A DNA stretch of 64,000 bases from Lewinellaceae bacterium (GCA_020636445.1 JACJXV010000003.1:83131-147130), one strand, 5' to 3'; positions 1 through 8,688 are shown, counted from the first letter of the stretch. The notes: a model not told the origin generated them from the sequence alone. Numbers and translations: made by a program.

Positions 1-1180
1 GGCTGCTAAAGCTGGAACGATTGATCCCAAGAAAGATCAATTGTCCAATATCCTCATTCATTACCTCTATATGCGAAGTTTTTTCCCGGACCTGGATCCC
101 GCACCTGAATTGCAGGAGGCAATTGCTTATTATGAGGACCAGGCTCGTCAATACTGGACCAGCAAAGGGCTTTATCAACAAGGGCTCCTGGCATTGGCAT
201 TACAGCGCAATGGGGATGATGAAGCTGCCCAACGGATTGTGCGATCCTTGCGAGAGCGGGCATTGCAATCCAAGGAGCTGGGGATGTACTGGAAACAGCC
301 GCCTAGCTATTGGTGGTATGAAATGCCGGTGGAAACGCAAAGTCTGATGATCGAGGTTTTTGATCAGGTTGCCAAGGATGCGGATGCGGTGGAAGAACTT
401 AAGATTTGGCTATTGCGGAACAAACAGACAACGCATTGGCAGACGACCAAAGCTACTGCTGAGGCTGTTTATGCATTGCTCAGCACCGGTGCAGCCGGTG
501 AATCATGGCTGGCACAGGATAAACCAGTAGCGATTACTTTCCCTAAAACACCAAAGCGCAACTATAGCGTGGGCCTGGAGGCTGCACAGAACGATGCCGA
601 AGCAGGAACCGGTTACTTTAAAGTAGACTGGGCGGGTGCCGAAATTCAGCCATCGATGGGCAATGTTAAACTTCAAAATCCCAATAGCACAATTGCGTGG
701 GGAGGTTTGTACTGGCAATATTTTGAAGATCTGGATCGCATTGAAACCTTTGCCGAAACACCACTTACCCTGGTAAAGCAGGTGCTACGGGAAAAAAGGA
801 CAGATCGTGGCCCCGTGTTGGAAGCCTGGTCGGATGAAGCACCCTTGCAACCAGGAGACAAGCTCGTGGTGCGTTTGGAATTGCGGGTTGATCGCGACAT
901 GGAATACGTTCATCTCAAGGATATGCGTGCCAGCGGCCTCGAACCGATACAGGTACTTAGCGGTTATCGCTGGCAAGGAGGTTTGGGGTATTACGAAAGT
1001 ACCGGCGATGCAGCCACGAACTTCTTTATGGACTATCTGCCCAAGGGAACTTATGTCTTCGAATACCCATTGCGGGTGAACCTGGCGGGTAGTTTTTCCA
1101 ATGGCATTACCACCATACAGTGTATGTATGCTCCGGAGTTCAGTAGTCATTCGGCAGGCATGCGGGTAGTGGTTAAATAA
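1..1180 (+). CDS. Alpha-2-macroglobulin family protein, C-terminal fragment (5' end outside window)
   Basis: The reading frame is open from the first bases of the window, so this is the last ~390 residues of a larger protein whose start lies upstream. The visible part has an alpha-helical stretch like the end of the thioester-domain barrel (a segment reading TTKATAEAVYALL), then a beta-rich C-terminal domain with the MEYVHLKDMRASG and LPKGTYVFEYPLRV patterns typical of the receptor-binding end of bacterial alpha-2-macroglobulins. Bacteroidota members are large envelope-anchored proteins thought to trap or inhibit proteases. The bait region and any thioester are not in the window, so the subtype cannot be told. 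No obvious terminator follows the stop. Confidence 0.85.
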   Translation, partial: AAKAGTIDPKKDQLSNILIHYLYMRSFFPDLDPAPELQEAIAYYEDQARQYWTSKGLYQQGLLALALQRNGDDEAAQRIVRSLRERALQSKELGMYWKQPPSYWWYEMPVETQSLMIEVFDQVAKDADAVEELKIWLLRNKQTTHWQTTKATAEAVYALLSTGAAGESWLAQDKPVAITFPKTPKRNYSVGLEAAQNDAEAGTGYFKVDWAGAEIQPSMGNVKLQNPNSTIAWGGLYWQYFEDLDRIETFAETPLTLVKQVLREKRTDRGPVLEAWSDEAPLQPGDKLVVRLELRVDRDMEYVHLKDMRASGLEPIQVLSGYRWQGGLGYYESTGDAATNFFMDYLPKGTYVFEYPLRVNLAGSFSNGITTIQCMYAPEFSSHSAGMRVVVK

Positions 1181-1286
1181 TTGGTCGGATATCGGAAGCA
1201 GGTTAATAGAACAACCGCGTTCGGTAGTCGATAAAAAGTGGCGCCACGTACTGTTTTGTGGTAAATTGACCCGAAATGAACTAACC

Positions 1287-2003
1287 ATGATCAAAAAAGA
1301 ACTGGTTAATTATGCAGCCAATAGTTTAAAAAAGACAATTATGAGTGAATCGAACGGCGAACGGGGGAAACACGCGGATACCATTATTCGCAACCACATT
1401 ATCTGGGCAATGGGGGCCGGATTTATTCCCGTCCTGATTGCTGATGTTTTTGCGGTTAGTGCCCTGCAGTTGGACATGATTCGGCAACTCTGCCGGGTTT
1501 ATGATATCGATTTTTCTGAAACCCAGGGTAAGGCCATTGTAACCTCTCTGACGAGCACAACGATCGCGCGGATCACGGCAGGAAGCGTGGTGAAACTCAT
1601 CCCCGGGGTAGGTTCCATTTTAGGTGGAGTAACAGTTTCTGTTTTCGCCGGAGCCTCAACGTTTGCACTTGGGGAGGTGTTTAAAAAGCATTTCGAAATG
1701 GGAGGTACTATCCTCGATTTCGACCCCGCACGCTTGAAAAAATTATACAAAGAGAAGTTTGAGAAAGGTAAGAAGGTTGCTCAGGAGTTGCAAAAACAGC
1801 AGCAAGGTAAACCTGAAAAAGGGGATGTAACGGTAAAGCCCAACGTGGTTACAGACAGCCCCGAAGCCTACAGCCAGCCTCATACCGAAGGCCAGGAAAG
1901 CGTAGTGGATAAGTTGCGGGAATTGGCAACCTTAAAAGAACAGGGTATTATTTCGGAAGAAGAATTTACCCAAATGAAGAAAAAGCTAATCGATAATTTC
2001 TAA
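1287..2003 (+). CDS. DUF697 membrane protein with C-terminal SHOCT domain
   Basis: About 238 aa. Residues ~30-65 and ~95-130 are hydrophobic, glycine-rich segments (WAMGAGFIPVLIADVFAVSA; GVGSILGGVTVSVFAG) matching the DUF697 membrane-hairpin family. A charged, Gln/Lys-rich linker follows, and the last ~30 residues (KLRELATLKEQGIISEEEF) are a clear SHOCT module, a short helical domain often found at termini and thought to mediate oligomerisation. The frame extends upstream to a TTG at 1266, but I prefer the ATG at 1287; a second in-frame ATG is at 1341. It is followed by a strong hairpin plus T-tract, so it is probably a single-gene unit. Function is unknown; a role in envelope or GTPase-linked processes is only suggested by family relatives. 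Confidence 0.75.
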   Translation: MIKKELVNYAANSLKKTIMSESNGERGKHADTIIRNHIIWAMGAGFIPVLIADVFAVSALQLDMIRQLCRVYDIDFSETQGKAIVTSLTSTTIARITAGSVVKLIPGVGSILGGVTVSVFAGASTFALGEVFKKHFEMGGTILDFDPARLKKLYKEKFEKGKKVAQELQKQQQGKPEKGDVTVKPNVVTDSPEAYSQPHTEGQESVVDKLRELATLKEQGIISEEEFTQMKKKLIDNF

Positions 2004-2108
2004 AAATATTGGGGAATTAGCCGCTGATAAATAGGCAACACGGGTAAGTGGCCGACTATTTTTTTCAGCATGGCATAGGAATAATCCAGATATTTGCACC
2101 GTAATTGA

Positions 2109-2139
2109 AAAGATTGCCCTGTCTGAAAGGGCAATCTTT
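2109..2139 (+). other. Perfect 12-bp stem-loop downstream of the DUF697 gene
   Basis: AAAGATTGCCCT (2109-2120) is perfectly complementary to 2128-2139 across a 7-nt loop. No T-run follows directly. It sits 37 nt before a better terminator, so it may be a 3'-end-protecting hairpin or the first half of a double terminator. Confidence 0.5.
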
Positions 2140-2175
2140 CAATGCATAGTCAATCGTTTTTCGGTTTGTTTATAC

Positions 2176-2210
2176 AGGTCATCTTTGGTACTCCAAGGAT
2201 GACCTTTTTT
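2176..2210 (+). terminator. Intrinsic terminator after the DUF697 gene
   Basis: A 13-bp stem with one G-U pair (AGGTCATCTTTGG at 2176-2188 with 2193-2205), a 4-nt loop and an uninterrupted T6 tract ending at 2210. This is the strongest Rho-independent signal at the left end of the window. Confidence 0.8.
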
Positions 2211-2215
2211 GTCTG

Positions 2216-2382
2216 GTGGTCTATCAAGTTTGGAATTAAGGATTAGTTGACCGTGAAGCGACACCTCTATGTCTCATTGCGTCGTTGCGTCGTTGCGAGA
2301 AATTTCGGTGAATAATCAGGCGCAAGGGAAAATCCGGAGGTTTTTTCGGTGGATAGCTGAACCCGTAAATTATTAGTTGACA
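2216..2382 (+). repeat. MITE-like dispersed repeat, copy 1
   Basis: About 165 bp that match, in inverted orientation, the segment at 48083-48240. The shared core includes AAGGATTAG, CTATGTCTC, TTGCGTCGTTGCG, GAGAAATTTCGG, AATAATCAGGCGCAA and AAAATCCGG. Copy 1 carries an extra TCGTTGCG duplication near 2288. Its left end, GTGGTCTATCAAGTTTGGAA, matches 20 of 22 bp with the same-strand start of copy 2 at 48083, which means the element has imperfect terminal inverted repeats. It lies between the converging DUF697 and tsaD genes and has no open frame. No recognised transposase is linked to it. Confidence 0.7.
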
Positions 2383-2397
2383 AAGCATTAGTGTTGA

Positions 2398-3399
2398 TTA
2401 CATATCCCACCGGGCTACTGGCTCTATGTCCTGTGTGGTAAATTCACCGGCCAGGTATTTGTAATATCCGGTAACCCCGATCATCCCAGCATTATCTGTA
2501 CAGTATTGGAATGGAGGGATAAACGTTTGCCAGCCCTGTTGATTACCTAATTCCTGAAGTCCTTTGCGTAGGGCAGAATTTGCCGAGACTCCTCCAGCCA
2601 GGGCCACTTGTTTGATGCCGGTAAGCGTTACGGCCAGTGTGAGTTTATGTAACAAAATGGAAACTATTCTATCCTGTACAGAGGCACAAATGTCGGCCAG
2701 GTTTTCGGATATGAACTCCGGGTTATTCGCCAATTCTCGTTTCAGGAAATAGAGTATTGAGGTTTTTAAACCACTAAAACTAAAATCGAGTCCTGGAATT
2801 TGCGGCTCCGGAAAGGAAAACCGGGGTACGCCCTGTGCTGCCAGCCGATCGATTTCCGGCCCTGCCGGATAATCAAGGCCCAGTAGCTTGCCCGTCTTGT
2901 CAAAAGCCTCTCCGGCCGCGTCATCCTGCGTTTTTCCGATTACTTCCAGGTCCAGGTAATCGCGTACCAGAACAATTTGGGTATGGCCCCCGCTAACGGT
3001 GAGGCACAGGAACGGAAAGGTAGGGTAGGGAGGCTCGGCAAAGTGGGCCAGGACGTGGGCGACCAGATGATGAACCTCGATCAGCGGAATTTGCAGACTT
3101 AAGCCCAGGGCCTTGGCAAAAGATACGCCAACAATGAGTGAACCAATTAACCCGGGTCCACGCGTAAAGGCAACAGCTGAAAGCTCCTCTTTGCTTACGC
3201 CCGCTTTTTTTATTGCTTGATCTACCACGGGGATAATATGCACCTGATGGGCGCGCGATGCGACTTCCGGAACTACCCCTCCGTACTGGCGGTGGGCTTC
3301 CTGGCTTGCTACGCAATTACTGAGAACATGGCCATCCCGGATAATCGCGGCGGCAGTATCATCACACGATGACTCGATTGCTAAAATAGTTATCGGCAT
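2398..3399 (-). CDS. tsaD: tRNA N6-adenosine threonylcarbamoyltransferase TsaD
   Basis: This 333-aa protein has the standard TsaD/Kae1 length and ASKHA fold motifs. The N-terminus reads ILAIESSCDDTAAAI, the metal-binding HLVAH sits near residue 113 (EVHHLVAHVLAHF), there is a SGGHTQ phosphate loop, and the C-terminal nucleotide motif is ALAGGVSANSALR. With TsaB and TsaE (not in the window) it transfers the threonylcarbamoyl group to A37 of ANN-decoding tRNAs in the cytoplasm. The ATG at 3399 starts exactly at the conserved MPITILAIE. It is transcribed alone, divergent from the bactofilin gene and convergent with the DUF697 gene. Confidence 0.97.
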   Translation of the reverse strand: MPITILAIESSCDDTAAAIIRDGHVLSNCVASQEAHRQYGGVVPEVASRAHQVHIIPVVDQAIKKAGVSKEELSAVAFTRGPGLIGSLIVGVSFAKALGLSLQIPLIEVHHLVAHVLAHFAEPPYPTFPFLCLTVSGGHTQIVLVRDYLDLEVIGKTQDDAAGEAFDKTGKLLGLDYPAGPEIDRLAAQGVPRFSFPEPQIPGLDFSFSGLKTSILYFLKRELANNPEFISENLADICASVQDRIVSILLHKLTLAVTLTGIKQVALAGGVSANSALRKGLQELGNQQGWQTFIPPFQYCTDNAGMIGVTGYYKYLAGEFTTQDIEPVARWDM

Positions 3400-3564
3400 A
3401 CTGGGAAAAATGCGGAATTACTTCTATTTTTTGCCCCCGAAAAGGGCTGCTTCCTGCCCGTCATTGTAGGTTGGCTTTGTCTCGCATTTTGCAGCGCACT
3501 GCCGACCCGAAAACGGGGAGCCCGGAAACCAATAGATTTATAACCCATGAAATAGTTAATAGTT

Positions 3565-3939
3565 ATGTCACTGACGAAAACCAAACCCACCTCTGGCATC
3601 TCAACGCCCACATCTTCTCCGGAAGGAGGCAGCAGTTGTGTCATCGCCGGCGGAACAAAAATAGAGGGAAATTTTCAATCCGCCGAGAATGTTCGCCTTG
3701 ATGGAACCATCGTTGGCGATTTTAGTTGCGATAAAAAGCTGGTGGTAGGTAAAGAGGGAACCGTAGACGGGAATATCCGGGCACGGGATGCCGTAATTTT
3801 AGGAACGGTTAAGGGTGATATGACGATCTCCGGGTTGCTTCATCTGGAACGTTCGGCACATATTACAGGAAATATTACAACGGGTAGTCTGAATGTTGAA
3901 GAAGGCGCTCGCTACGATGGTCATTGTAAGGTTGGATAA
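3565..3939 (+). CDS. Bactofilin (polymer-forming cytoskeletal protein)
   Basis: The 124-aa protein has a short disordered Ser/Thr/Pro-rich N-terminus (~25 residues) and then a right-handed beta-helix of short repeats alternating hydrophobic residues with glycines (GGTKIEGNF, VRLDGTIVGDF, GTVDGNIRA, GTVKGDMTI, HITGNITTG). This is the bactofilin domain, which polymerises without nucleotide and scaffolds cell-shape or envelope machinery at the inner membrane. The ATG at 3565 gives the usual length; an upstream in-frame extension is not needed. It precedes the pseudopilin-like, DUF3822 and rsmD genes, but a promoter at ~3998 separates it from them. Confidence 0.92.
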   Translation: MSLTKTKPTSGISTPTSSPEGGSSCVIAGGTKIEGNFQSAENVRLDGTIVGDFSCDKKLVVGKEGTVDGNIRARDAVILGTVKGDMTISGLLHLERSAHITGNITTGSLNVEEGARYDGHCKVG

Positions 3940-3997
3940 GCGAAAAATTTTCGCTAAAAAGATACCACTGCGCGGCCAATCATTTTCGGGACTTCCC

Positions 3998-4005
3998 TAA
4001 TTTTG
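3998..4005 (+). promoter_or_regulatory. Bacteroidota -7 box (TAATTTTG) upstream of the pseudopilin-like gene
   Basis: A perfect TAnnTTTG match, with transcription expected to start near 4012, 55 nt before the ATG at 4067. No clear TTG -33 element is seen, so this rests on the -7 match and position only. Confidence 0.5.
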
Positions 4006-4066
4006 GCCAACCCTATAGTGGAATTATGTCAAAAAATGGTATTATTGCATCAAAACAAACCGAGAG

Positions 4067-4651
4067 ATGAGATTAATCATTAACCTGATCCTTGTCGCTA
4101 TTATTGCCCTGTTGATCTATGCCCTATACGATAGTATTCGGGAACCTATCGCGTTCAAAGCGCAGAAGGAGCGCCGTGAACGCGCTGTTCAGGACAAGCT
4201 GACAAAAATCCGTACTGCCCAAGAGGCTTTCCGGGACATTACCGGTCAATATGCTGGTACTTTTGATACCCTAAGTCATGTCCTGACTAACGGTCGTTTC
4301 TCGATCATCCAGGTCTTTGGTGACCCTGATGATCCTAACTTTACGGGTCAGATTACCTATGACACCCTGTATCGTTCAGCAAAGGATTCTATGCAAAAAA
4401 TGTTGGGTGTCACCAACTTTGACTCTTTGCGCTATGTGCCCTTCGGTAATGGTGCTACCTTTGATGTTCAAGCGGATGTGATTGAATACCAAGGGTCTGA
4501 AGTTCCTGTTGTACAGGTAGGAACGCCTTACAAAGCCTTCATGGGCGCATTTGGGGATAAGCGCTTTGCGCGTTACGATCAAAAGTATGATCCGGAAGCT
4601 CCTATCAAGTTTGGCAATCTCAATTCACCCAACCTCGCCGGCAATTGGTAG
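4067..4651 (+). CDS. Single-pass membrane protein resembling a pseudopilin (unknown function)
   Basis: This 194-aa protein starts with a hydrophobic helix (residues ~3-22, IINLILVAIIALLIYALYDS), followed by a charged amphipathic stretch rich in Lys/Arg/Glu containing KIRTAQEAFRDITGQYAGT. The KxxTAQxxFRxxxGxY arrangement resembles type II/IV pseudopilin-like proteins, in which the N-terminal helix packs into a membrane bundle and a globular domain faces the periplasm. I cannot name the family with certainty. Its stop overlaps the next gene by 7 nt, so it is cotranscribed and probably translationally coupled with the DUF3822 gene and rsmD. A TAATTTTG box lies 62 nt upstream. Confidence 0.75.
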   Translation: MRLIINLILVAIIALLIYALYDSIREPIAFKAQKERRERAVQDKLTKIRTAQEAFRDITGQYAGTFDTLSHVLTNGRFSIIQVFGDPDDPNFTGQITYDTLYRSAKDSMQKMLGVTNFDSLRYVPFGNGATFDVQADVIEYQGSEVPVVQVGTPYKAFMGAFGDKRFARYDQKYDPEAPIKFGNLNSPNLAGNW

Positions 4652-5496
4652 AAAAGGGATTTGACATAGAAGAAGAAGTCTACTCGCGGCAGCATGCCGC
4701 ACACCAAAAACTGTCCATTCTGATCGGAATGGACAGTTTTAGTTATGTTATTGTGGATAACCAGCAGCAGCTCCTGGTTTTTCGTAGCTTTTCCCAGCCC
4801 CAGGAAGGTCGCCTCCATCGGTTTCATATGACCAACTGGCAAACGGTTTTCACAGAAAGTGATCACTTGCGCCAGACATTTCGGGAGGTCCGTGTCGCCA
4901 TTGATTTACCACAGATTGCACTGGTCCCGGGGTCTTTGTATAAGCCGGAAGCAAAACAGGCTTATTTGCAGGGTATTGCTTCACTGCCCACCGCCAGCAA
5001 TATCAAAAGTGATTCGGTTGCCTCTATGGACTCCTTTGCCGTGTATGCTGTCCCGGGGGCTTTGGAGGCCATGCTGGACCATTATCTGCCTGGTCGGCAA
5101 CAGTGGCATTTGTATACAGCATTAATCCCTCATTTACAACAAAGGACAGCCAAAACGGGAACGGCTGTTTTTGCTAAAATCAGCTCCCATAAAATCAATT
5201 TATTTGTTTTTCAGCATGGACAGTTGACCTTTGCTAATGCTTTTCCGTGTGTTACAGGTACGGATCATTTATATTATATACTGGCTGTAATGGAGCAGTT
5301 TTCGCTGAACCCCAAAGAGGTTCCAGTGCAGATATTTGGTCACTTATTACCCGATTCAGCTATTTTCCGGCAATTAAGCAGGTATTTGCCCAAGATTCAG
5401 TTTTTGGAAAATAATACGCCTTATCAACCCGGACCCAAACTTAAACTTCATCCTGGTCGTTTTTACCTCGATCATCTGACTTTGTTGCAGGTGTAA
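4645..5496 (+). CDS. DUF3822 family protein
   Basis: About 283 aa and cytosolic, with no signal or membrane segment. The pattern of a substrate-like N-terminal half (SILIGMDSFSYVIVDNQQQLLVF) and a C-terminal half ending in QPGPKLKLHPGRFYLDHLTLL matches the Bacteroidota DUF3822 family. From memory, a solved member has an actin-like ATPase (ASKHA) fold; I cannot check this. No ATG lies near the expected N-terminus, so the best start is the TTG at 4645, inside the end of the preceding gene. It ends 12 nt before rsmD, a neighbourhood seen for this family in other Bacteroidota, which hints at a link to ribosome maturation. Function remains unknown. Confidence 0.8.
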   Translation: MVEKGFDIEEEVYSRQHAAHQKLSILIGMDSFSYVIVDNQQQLLVFRSFSQPQEGRLHRFHMTNWQTVFTESDHLRQTFREVRVAIDLPQIALVPGSLYKPEAKQAYLQGIASLPTASNIKSDSVASMDSFAVYAVPGALEAMLDHYLPGRQQWHLYTALIPHLQQRTAKTGTAVFAKISSHKINLFVFQHGQLTFANAFPCVTGTDHLYYILAVMEQFSLNPKEVPVQIFGHLLPDSAIFRQLSRYLPKIQFLENNTPYQPGPKLKLHPGRFYLDHLTLLQV

Positions 5497-5508
5497 TTTC
5501 AATAGCCC

Positions 5509-6060
5509 ATGCGAATTATTGGCGGAACCTTGAAAGGTCGGCGGTTTAATCCCCCGGCAGATAAATGGCCAACGCGCCCCACCACAGATTTTGCCAAGGA
5601 AGGTTTGTTTAATATTCTGGCGAATAACGTCGACTTTGCCGACTTAAAAGTATTGGATCTCTTTGGCGGTACAGGTAGCCATAGCTATGAGTTCATTTCC
5701 CGAGGTTGTACTAATGTCACCTATGTGGATAAATTTGGCCCCGCAGTAGCTTTTGTCAAGCGGATGGCTAAAGAACTATCCCTGGAATCTTCCCTGAGAG
5801 TTTTCCGGGCCGATGTTTTTAAATTCATGCCTCATTGCGGGGAAACGTTCGATTATATTTTTGCCGGCCCTCCCTATCCTTTACCCAACCTGGACAGCAT
5901 TCCGGATTTAATCTTTCAATATCAGCTGTTAGCCCCGGAAGGATGGTTTGTTTTAGAGCATAATCCTAACCATGATTTTACAAAACATCCACATTTTTTT
6001 CAACAGCGGAACTACGGGACTACCATTTTCAGTTTCTTTAAGAACGAAGTGTCCGAATAA
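5509..6060 (+). CDS. rsmD: 16S rRNA (guanine-966-N2)-methyltransferase RsmD
   Basis: This 183-aa SAM-dependent methyltransferase begins with the family hallmark MRIIGGTLKGRRF and the PTRPTTDFAKEGLFNIL substrate segment. The SAM-binding motif I is VLDLFGGTGSHSYEF (residues ~47-61). Motif IV, normally (N/D)PPY/F, reads FAGPPYPL here: the catalytic Asp/Asn is replaced by glycine (codon GGC near 5873). The remainder, ending in FVLEHN, is normal. RsmD methylates G966 in 30S subunits. It follows DUF3822 by 12 nt and is probably in the same operon. The motif IV change may be a real loss of activity, a lineage variant or a single-base sequence error. Confidence 0.9.
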   Translation: MRIIGGTLKGRRFNPPADKWPTRPTTDFAKEGLFNILANNVDFADLKVLDLFGGTGSHSYEFISRGCTNVTYVDKFGPAVAFVKRMAKELSLESSLRVFRADVFKFMPHCGETFDYIFAGPPYPLPNLDSIPDLIFQYQLLAPEGWFVLEHNPNHDFTKHPHFFQQRNYGTTIFSFFKNEVSE

Positions 6061-6170
6061 TCAGCCGAAACTGCAGGTTTAAGTAGGTATTATCCAGCAA
6101 TTCTCGGGTACTGGGAATGCACTTCCCCTGCATGGAAACCGTTTTTACCAGACTGAAAAGGAATATCTCG

Positions 6171-6632
6171 ATGCGCATTTCACTTGTAATTTTGTCGCTG
6201 CTGCTTTGTGGCGTTACTTCCCAAACCTTTGCCCAAAGCAATAAATCGTCGGCAGCTGAGCGATGGTCTGGAACCTGGACAGGGTATCTCACGCAGGAAG
6301 AAGGGGGCTACAAGCCTAAGTATTTTTTTGAACTCAAGTTGCGCTACGATGGCCAATTAGTAATTGGCACCTCCTACGTAAGCATTGATGACATTTATGC
6401 GGAATATGAAATTTTCGGTGAGATCAAAGGTGATGTGCTTTCATTTAAAGAAATCAAGATGGTGCGTTATACCCGGTTGGACGGCCTGGAGTGGTGCCTT
6501 AAATGGGGAACACTGCGATTGAAACAAAAGGGAAGCCTGTTCATTCTGGAAGGCGTTTGGGGAGGGAAGTCAATTTCTGGACCCTGTGTTCCGGGGAAAC
6601 TATTTTTACAGAAGGAGGTTCCGCGGGTTTAA
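6171..6632 (+). CDS. Secreted hypothetical protein, beta-rich
   Basis: About 153 aa from the ATG at 6171, which directly precedes a signal peptide (MRISLVILSLLLCGVTSQTFAQ, cleavage likely after FAQ at residue ~22). The frame extends upstream to 6117, but that would put 18 charged residues before the signal. The mature part (WSGTWTGYLTQEE, YFFELKLRYDGQLVIGTSYV, GDVLSFKEIKM) alternates beta strands with small turns and resembles lipocalin-like or META-like secreted barrels seen in this phylum. There are two conserved-looking cysteines (GLEWCLKWG and SGPCVPG). Function unknown; no partner is evident. Confidence 0.7.
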   Translation: MRISLVILSLLLCGVTSQTFAQSNKSSAAERWSGTWTGYLTQEEGGYKPKYFFELKLRYDGQLVIGTSYVSIDDIYAEYEIFGEIKGDVLSFKEIKMVRYTRLDGLEWCLKWGTLRLKQKGSLFILEGVWGGKSISGPCVPGKLFLQKEVPRV

Positions 6633-6702
6633 ACCCCGGGAAGACCGCTAATCTCTTGTGAAATACCCTTGTTAAGGGTGCCGCATTTCAGCTTAAATGA
6701 CC

Positions 6703-6710
6703 TATTTTTG
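6703..6710 (+). promoter_or_regulatory. Probable -7 box (TATTTTTG) for argS
   Basis: A TAnnTTTG match 125 nt before the argS start, leaving a leader of about 118 nt. No convincing -33 box. The leader has no recognisable T-box or other riboswitch fold. Confidence 0.45.
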
Positions 6711-6834
6711 CGGCTCAAAGCCGGTGTACAGAACAATGACTATACCTGACCCGCAGTAGTTTGGGAACCTCAACTTACTTCAGGCAAGGAATAGTTTCCG
6801 GTTTTAACCCAACCTTGTAAACGCGAAACGAAGC

Positions 6835-8685
6835 ATGGCCCAACGGATTACGACACTAATTCAGGACCGGTTAGTTGTGGCAGTGAAAACCCTTTACGGG
6901 GCGGATCTGACAGCTACCGACTTACCTCTTAGCAACACCCGAAAGGAGTTTGTGGGGGATTTCACCGTAGTGGTATTTCCACTGACGCGGGTTGCTCGCA
7001 AAAAGCCGGAAGAAATAGGAGCGGAAATTGGTCAGTATTTACTGCAGCACGTTCCGGAAATTGTGGACTTTAATGTAATCAAGGGGTTCCTGAACCTGGC
7101 AGTAAGCCCTCGGTATTGGCAGGACTACCTGAGTGGTATCTATTCGGATACAACTTTTGGCATTCAGCCAGCCAACGGTCAGAAGGTACTGGTTGAGTTT
7201 TCTTCTCCCAATACCAATAAACCCCTTCACCTGGGGCATGTTCGGAATATCCTGCTGGGCTGGTCCGTTTCCCGTATTTTGGAGGCTGCCGGCTATAAAG
7301 TGTTCAAAGTACAGATCGTCAACGATCGGGGGATTGCCATTTGCAAAAGCATGCTGGCCTGGAAAAAATTTGGCGTCGGGGCTACCCCGGAAAGCACAGG
7401 AATGAAAAGTGATCATTTCGTGGGCGATTATTACGTGCGATTTGAACAGGAATTCCAGAAGGAATACCAGCAATGGCAGGCATCCGCAGCGGGGCAGGAA
7501 ATCTTCCGTCAGCATGCTAAGGCCGATGAATCAGAGGCGACTTTCTTCAAGGGCTATAAAGACCAATATTTCAACCAGCACAGTGCCTTAGGAGCGGAAG
7601 CTCAGGAAATGTTGCGCAGCTGGGAACAGCATGATCCGGCAACATTGGAGTTATGGAAAACACTAAACAATTGGGTTTACGCCGGGTTTAACGCCACCTA
7701 CGACCGACTGGGGGTTTCTTTTGACAAACTCTATTATGAGTCAGATACCTATCTGCTCGGCAAGGATATGGTAGAGAAAGGGCTGGAGAAAGACGTTTTT
7801 TACCGGGAACCTGACAATTCGGTATGGATTGATCTGGAGGATGCCAAACTGGACCGCAAGGTGGTACAGCGTCGTGATGGAACGGCGGTGTACATAACGC
7901 AGGATTTAGGCACAGCTGAACTGCGATATGAAGACTTCGGGGTTGAGAAAATGGTTTACGTTGTTGCTGATGAGCAAATTTACCATTTCCAGGTGTTGTT
8001 TGAAATTCTCAAGCGCCTGGGTGCCCCTTACGCATCAGGGCTTTATCACCTCGCATACGGTATGGTTGATTTGCCTACCGGAAAAATGAAGTCACGGGAA
8101 GGCACGGTGGTGGATGCCGATGATTTGATAGATGAGGTTATTGCCGAAGCTTGGGAGAACTCCCGAGAGCGGGGTACCATCGCCGATTTGCCGGAAAAAG
8201 AGCAAGCTGAGGTGATCGAACAGATCGCCCTGGCTGCACTTAAGTTCTTTATTATCAAAGTTAATCCACAGAAAAGGATGATCTTTGACCCTCGGGAGTC
8301 GGTTGATATGCAGGGTACGACGGGCCCTTATGTGCAAAACGCCTATGTGCGTATTCAGTCGGTACTGCGCAAAGCTGGTGATGAGGATTTGTCGGCTGCA
8401 GCCGAATATGGTACGCTTGAAAAAGAGGAACAGGATCTAATAGCTCAACTGGCTCAATTCCCGGATTTAATTCAGGAGGCGGCCCGAAATTACGACCCAA
8501 GCATTATTGCTAATTACTGTTATAATCTGGCAAAAGCGTACCACCGGTACTATCATGATTTCTCAATTTTGAAAGCAGATAGTTCCGCCGCCCGGGCTTT
8601 CCGACTACAATTGAGTACTGCCATTGCGAATACGCTGCGCAATGGCATGGATATGTTGGGAATTGCGATGCCTGAAAGGATGTAG
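6835..8685 (+). CDS. argS: Arginine--tRNA ligase
   Basis: This 616-aa class I synthetase attaches arginine to tRNA-Arg in the cytoplasm. It has an N-terminal Add1 tRNA-D-loop-binding domain (residues ~1-110, with KNFVGDFTVVVFPL-like spacing), the HIGH signature as HLGHVRN near residue 132 after EFSSPNTNKPL, and a KMSKS-equivalent KMKSREG near residue 416. The C-terminal anticodon-binding DALR domain includes YVQNAYVRIQSVLRKA and ends in RNGMDMLGIAMPERM. The length is normal. A short hairpin follows the stop and glnS starts ~110 nt later on the same strand, so the two synthetase genes are in tandem but probably separately transcribed. Confidence 0.98.
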   Translation: MAQRITTLIQDRLVVAVKTLYGADLTATDLPLSNTRKEFVGDFTVVVFPLTRVARKKPEEIGAEIGQYLLQHVPEIVDFNVIKGFLNLAVSPRYWQDYLSGIYSDTTFGIQPANGQKVLVEFSSPNTNKPLHLGHVRNILLGWSVSRILEAAGYKVFKVQIVNDRGIAICKSMLAWKKFGVGATPESTGMKSDHFVGDYYVRFEQEFQKEYQQWQASAAGQEIFRQHAKADESEATFFKGYKDQYFNQHSALGAEAQEMLRSWEQHDPATLELWKTLNNWVYAGFNATYDRLGVSFDKLYYESDTYLLGKDMVEKGLEKDVFYREPDNSVWIDLEDAKLDRKVVQRRDGTAVYITQDLGTAELRYEDFGVEKMVYVVADEQIYHFQVLFEILKRLGAPYASGLYHLAYGMVDLPTGKMKSREGTVVDADDLIDEVIAEAWENSRERGTIADLPEKEQAEVIEQIALAALKFFIIKVNPQKRMIFDPRESVDMQGTTGPYVQNAYVRIQSVLRKAGDEDLSAAAEYGTLEKEEQDLIAQLAQFPDLIQEAARNYDPSIIANYCYNLAKAYHRYYHDFSILKADSSAARAFRLQLSTAIANTLRNGMDMLGIAMPERM

Positions 8686-8688
8686 AAA

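Noticed and set aside
785..1294. 169-aa minus-strand frame at the left end
   Set aside because: Antisense to the alpha-2-macroglobulin gene; no domain or promoter.
6717..6834. T-box or amino-acid riboswitch in the argS leader
   Set aside because: No specifier loop, antiterminator or T-box sequence can be seen.
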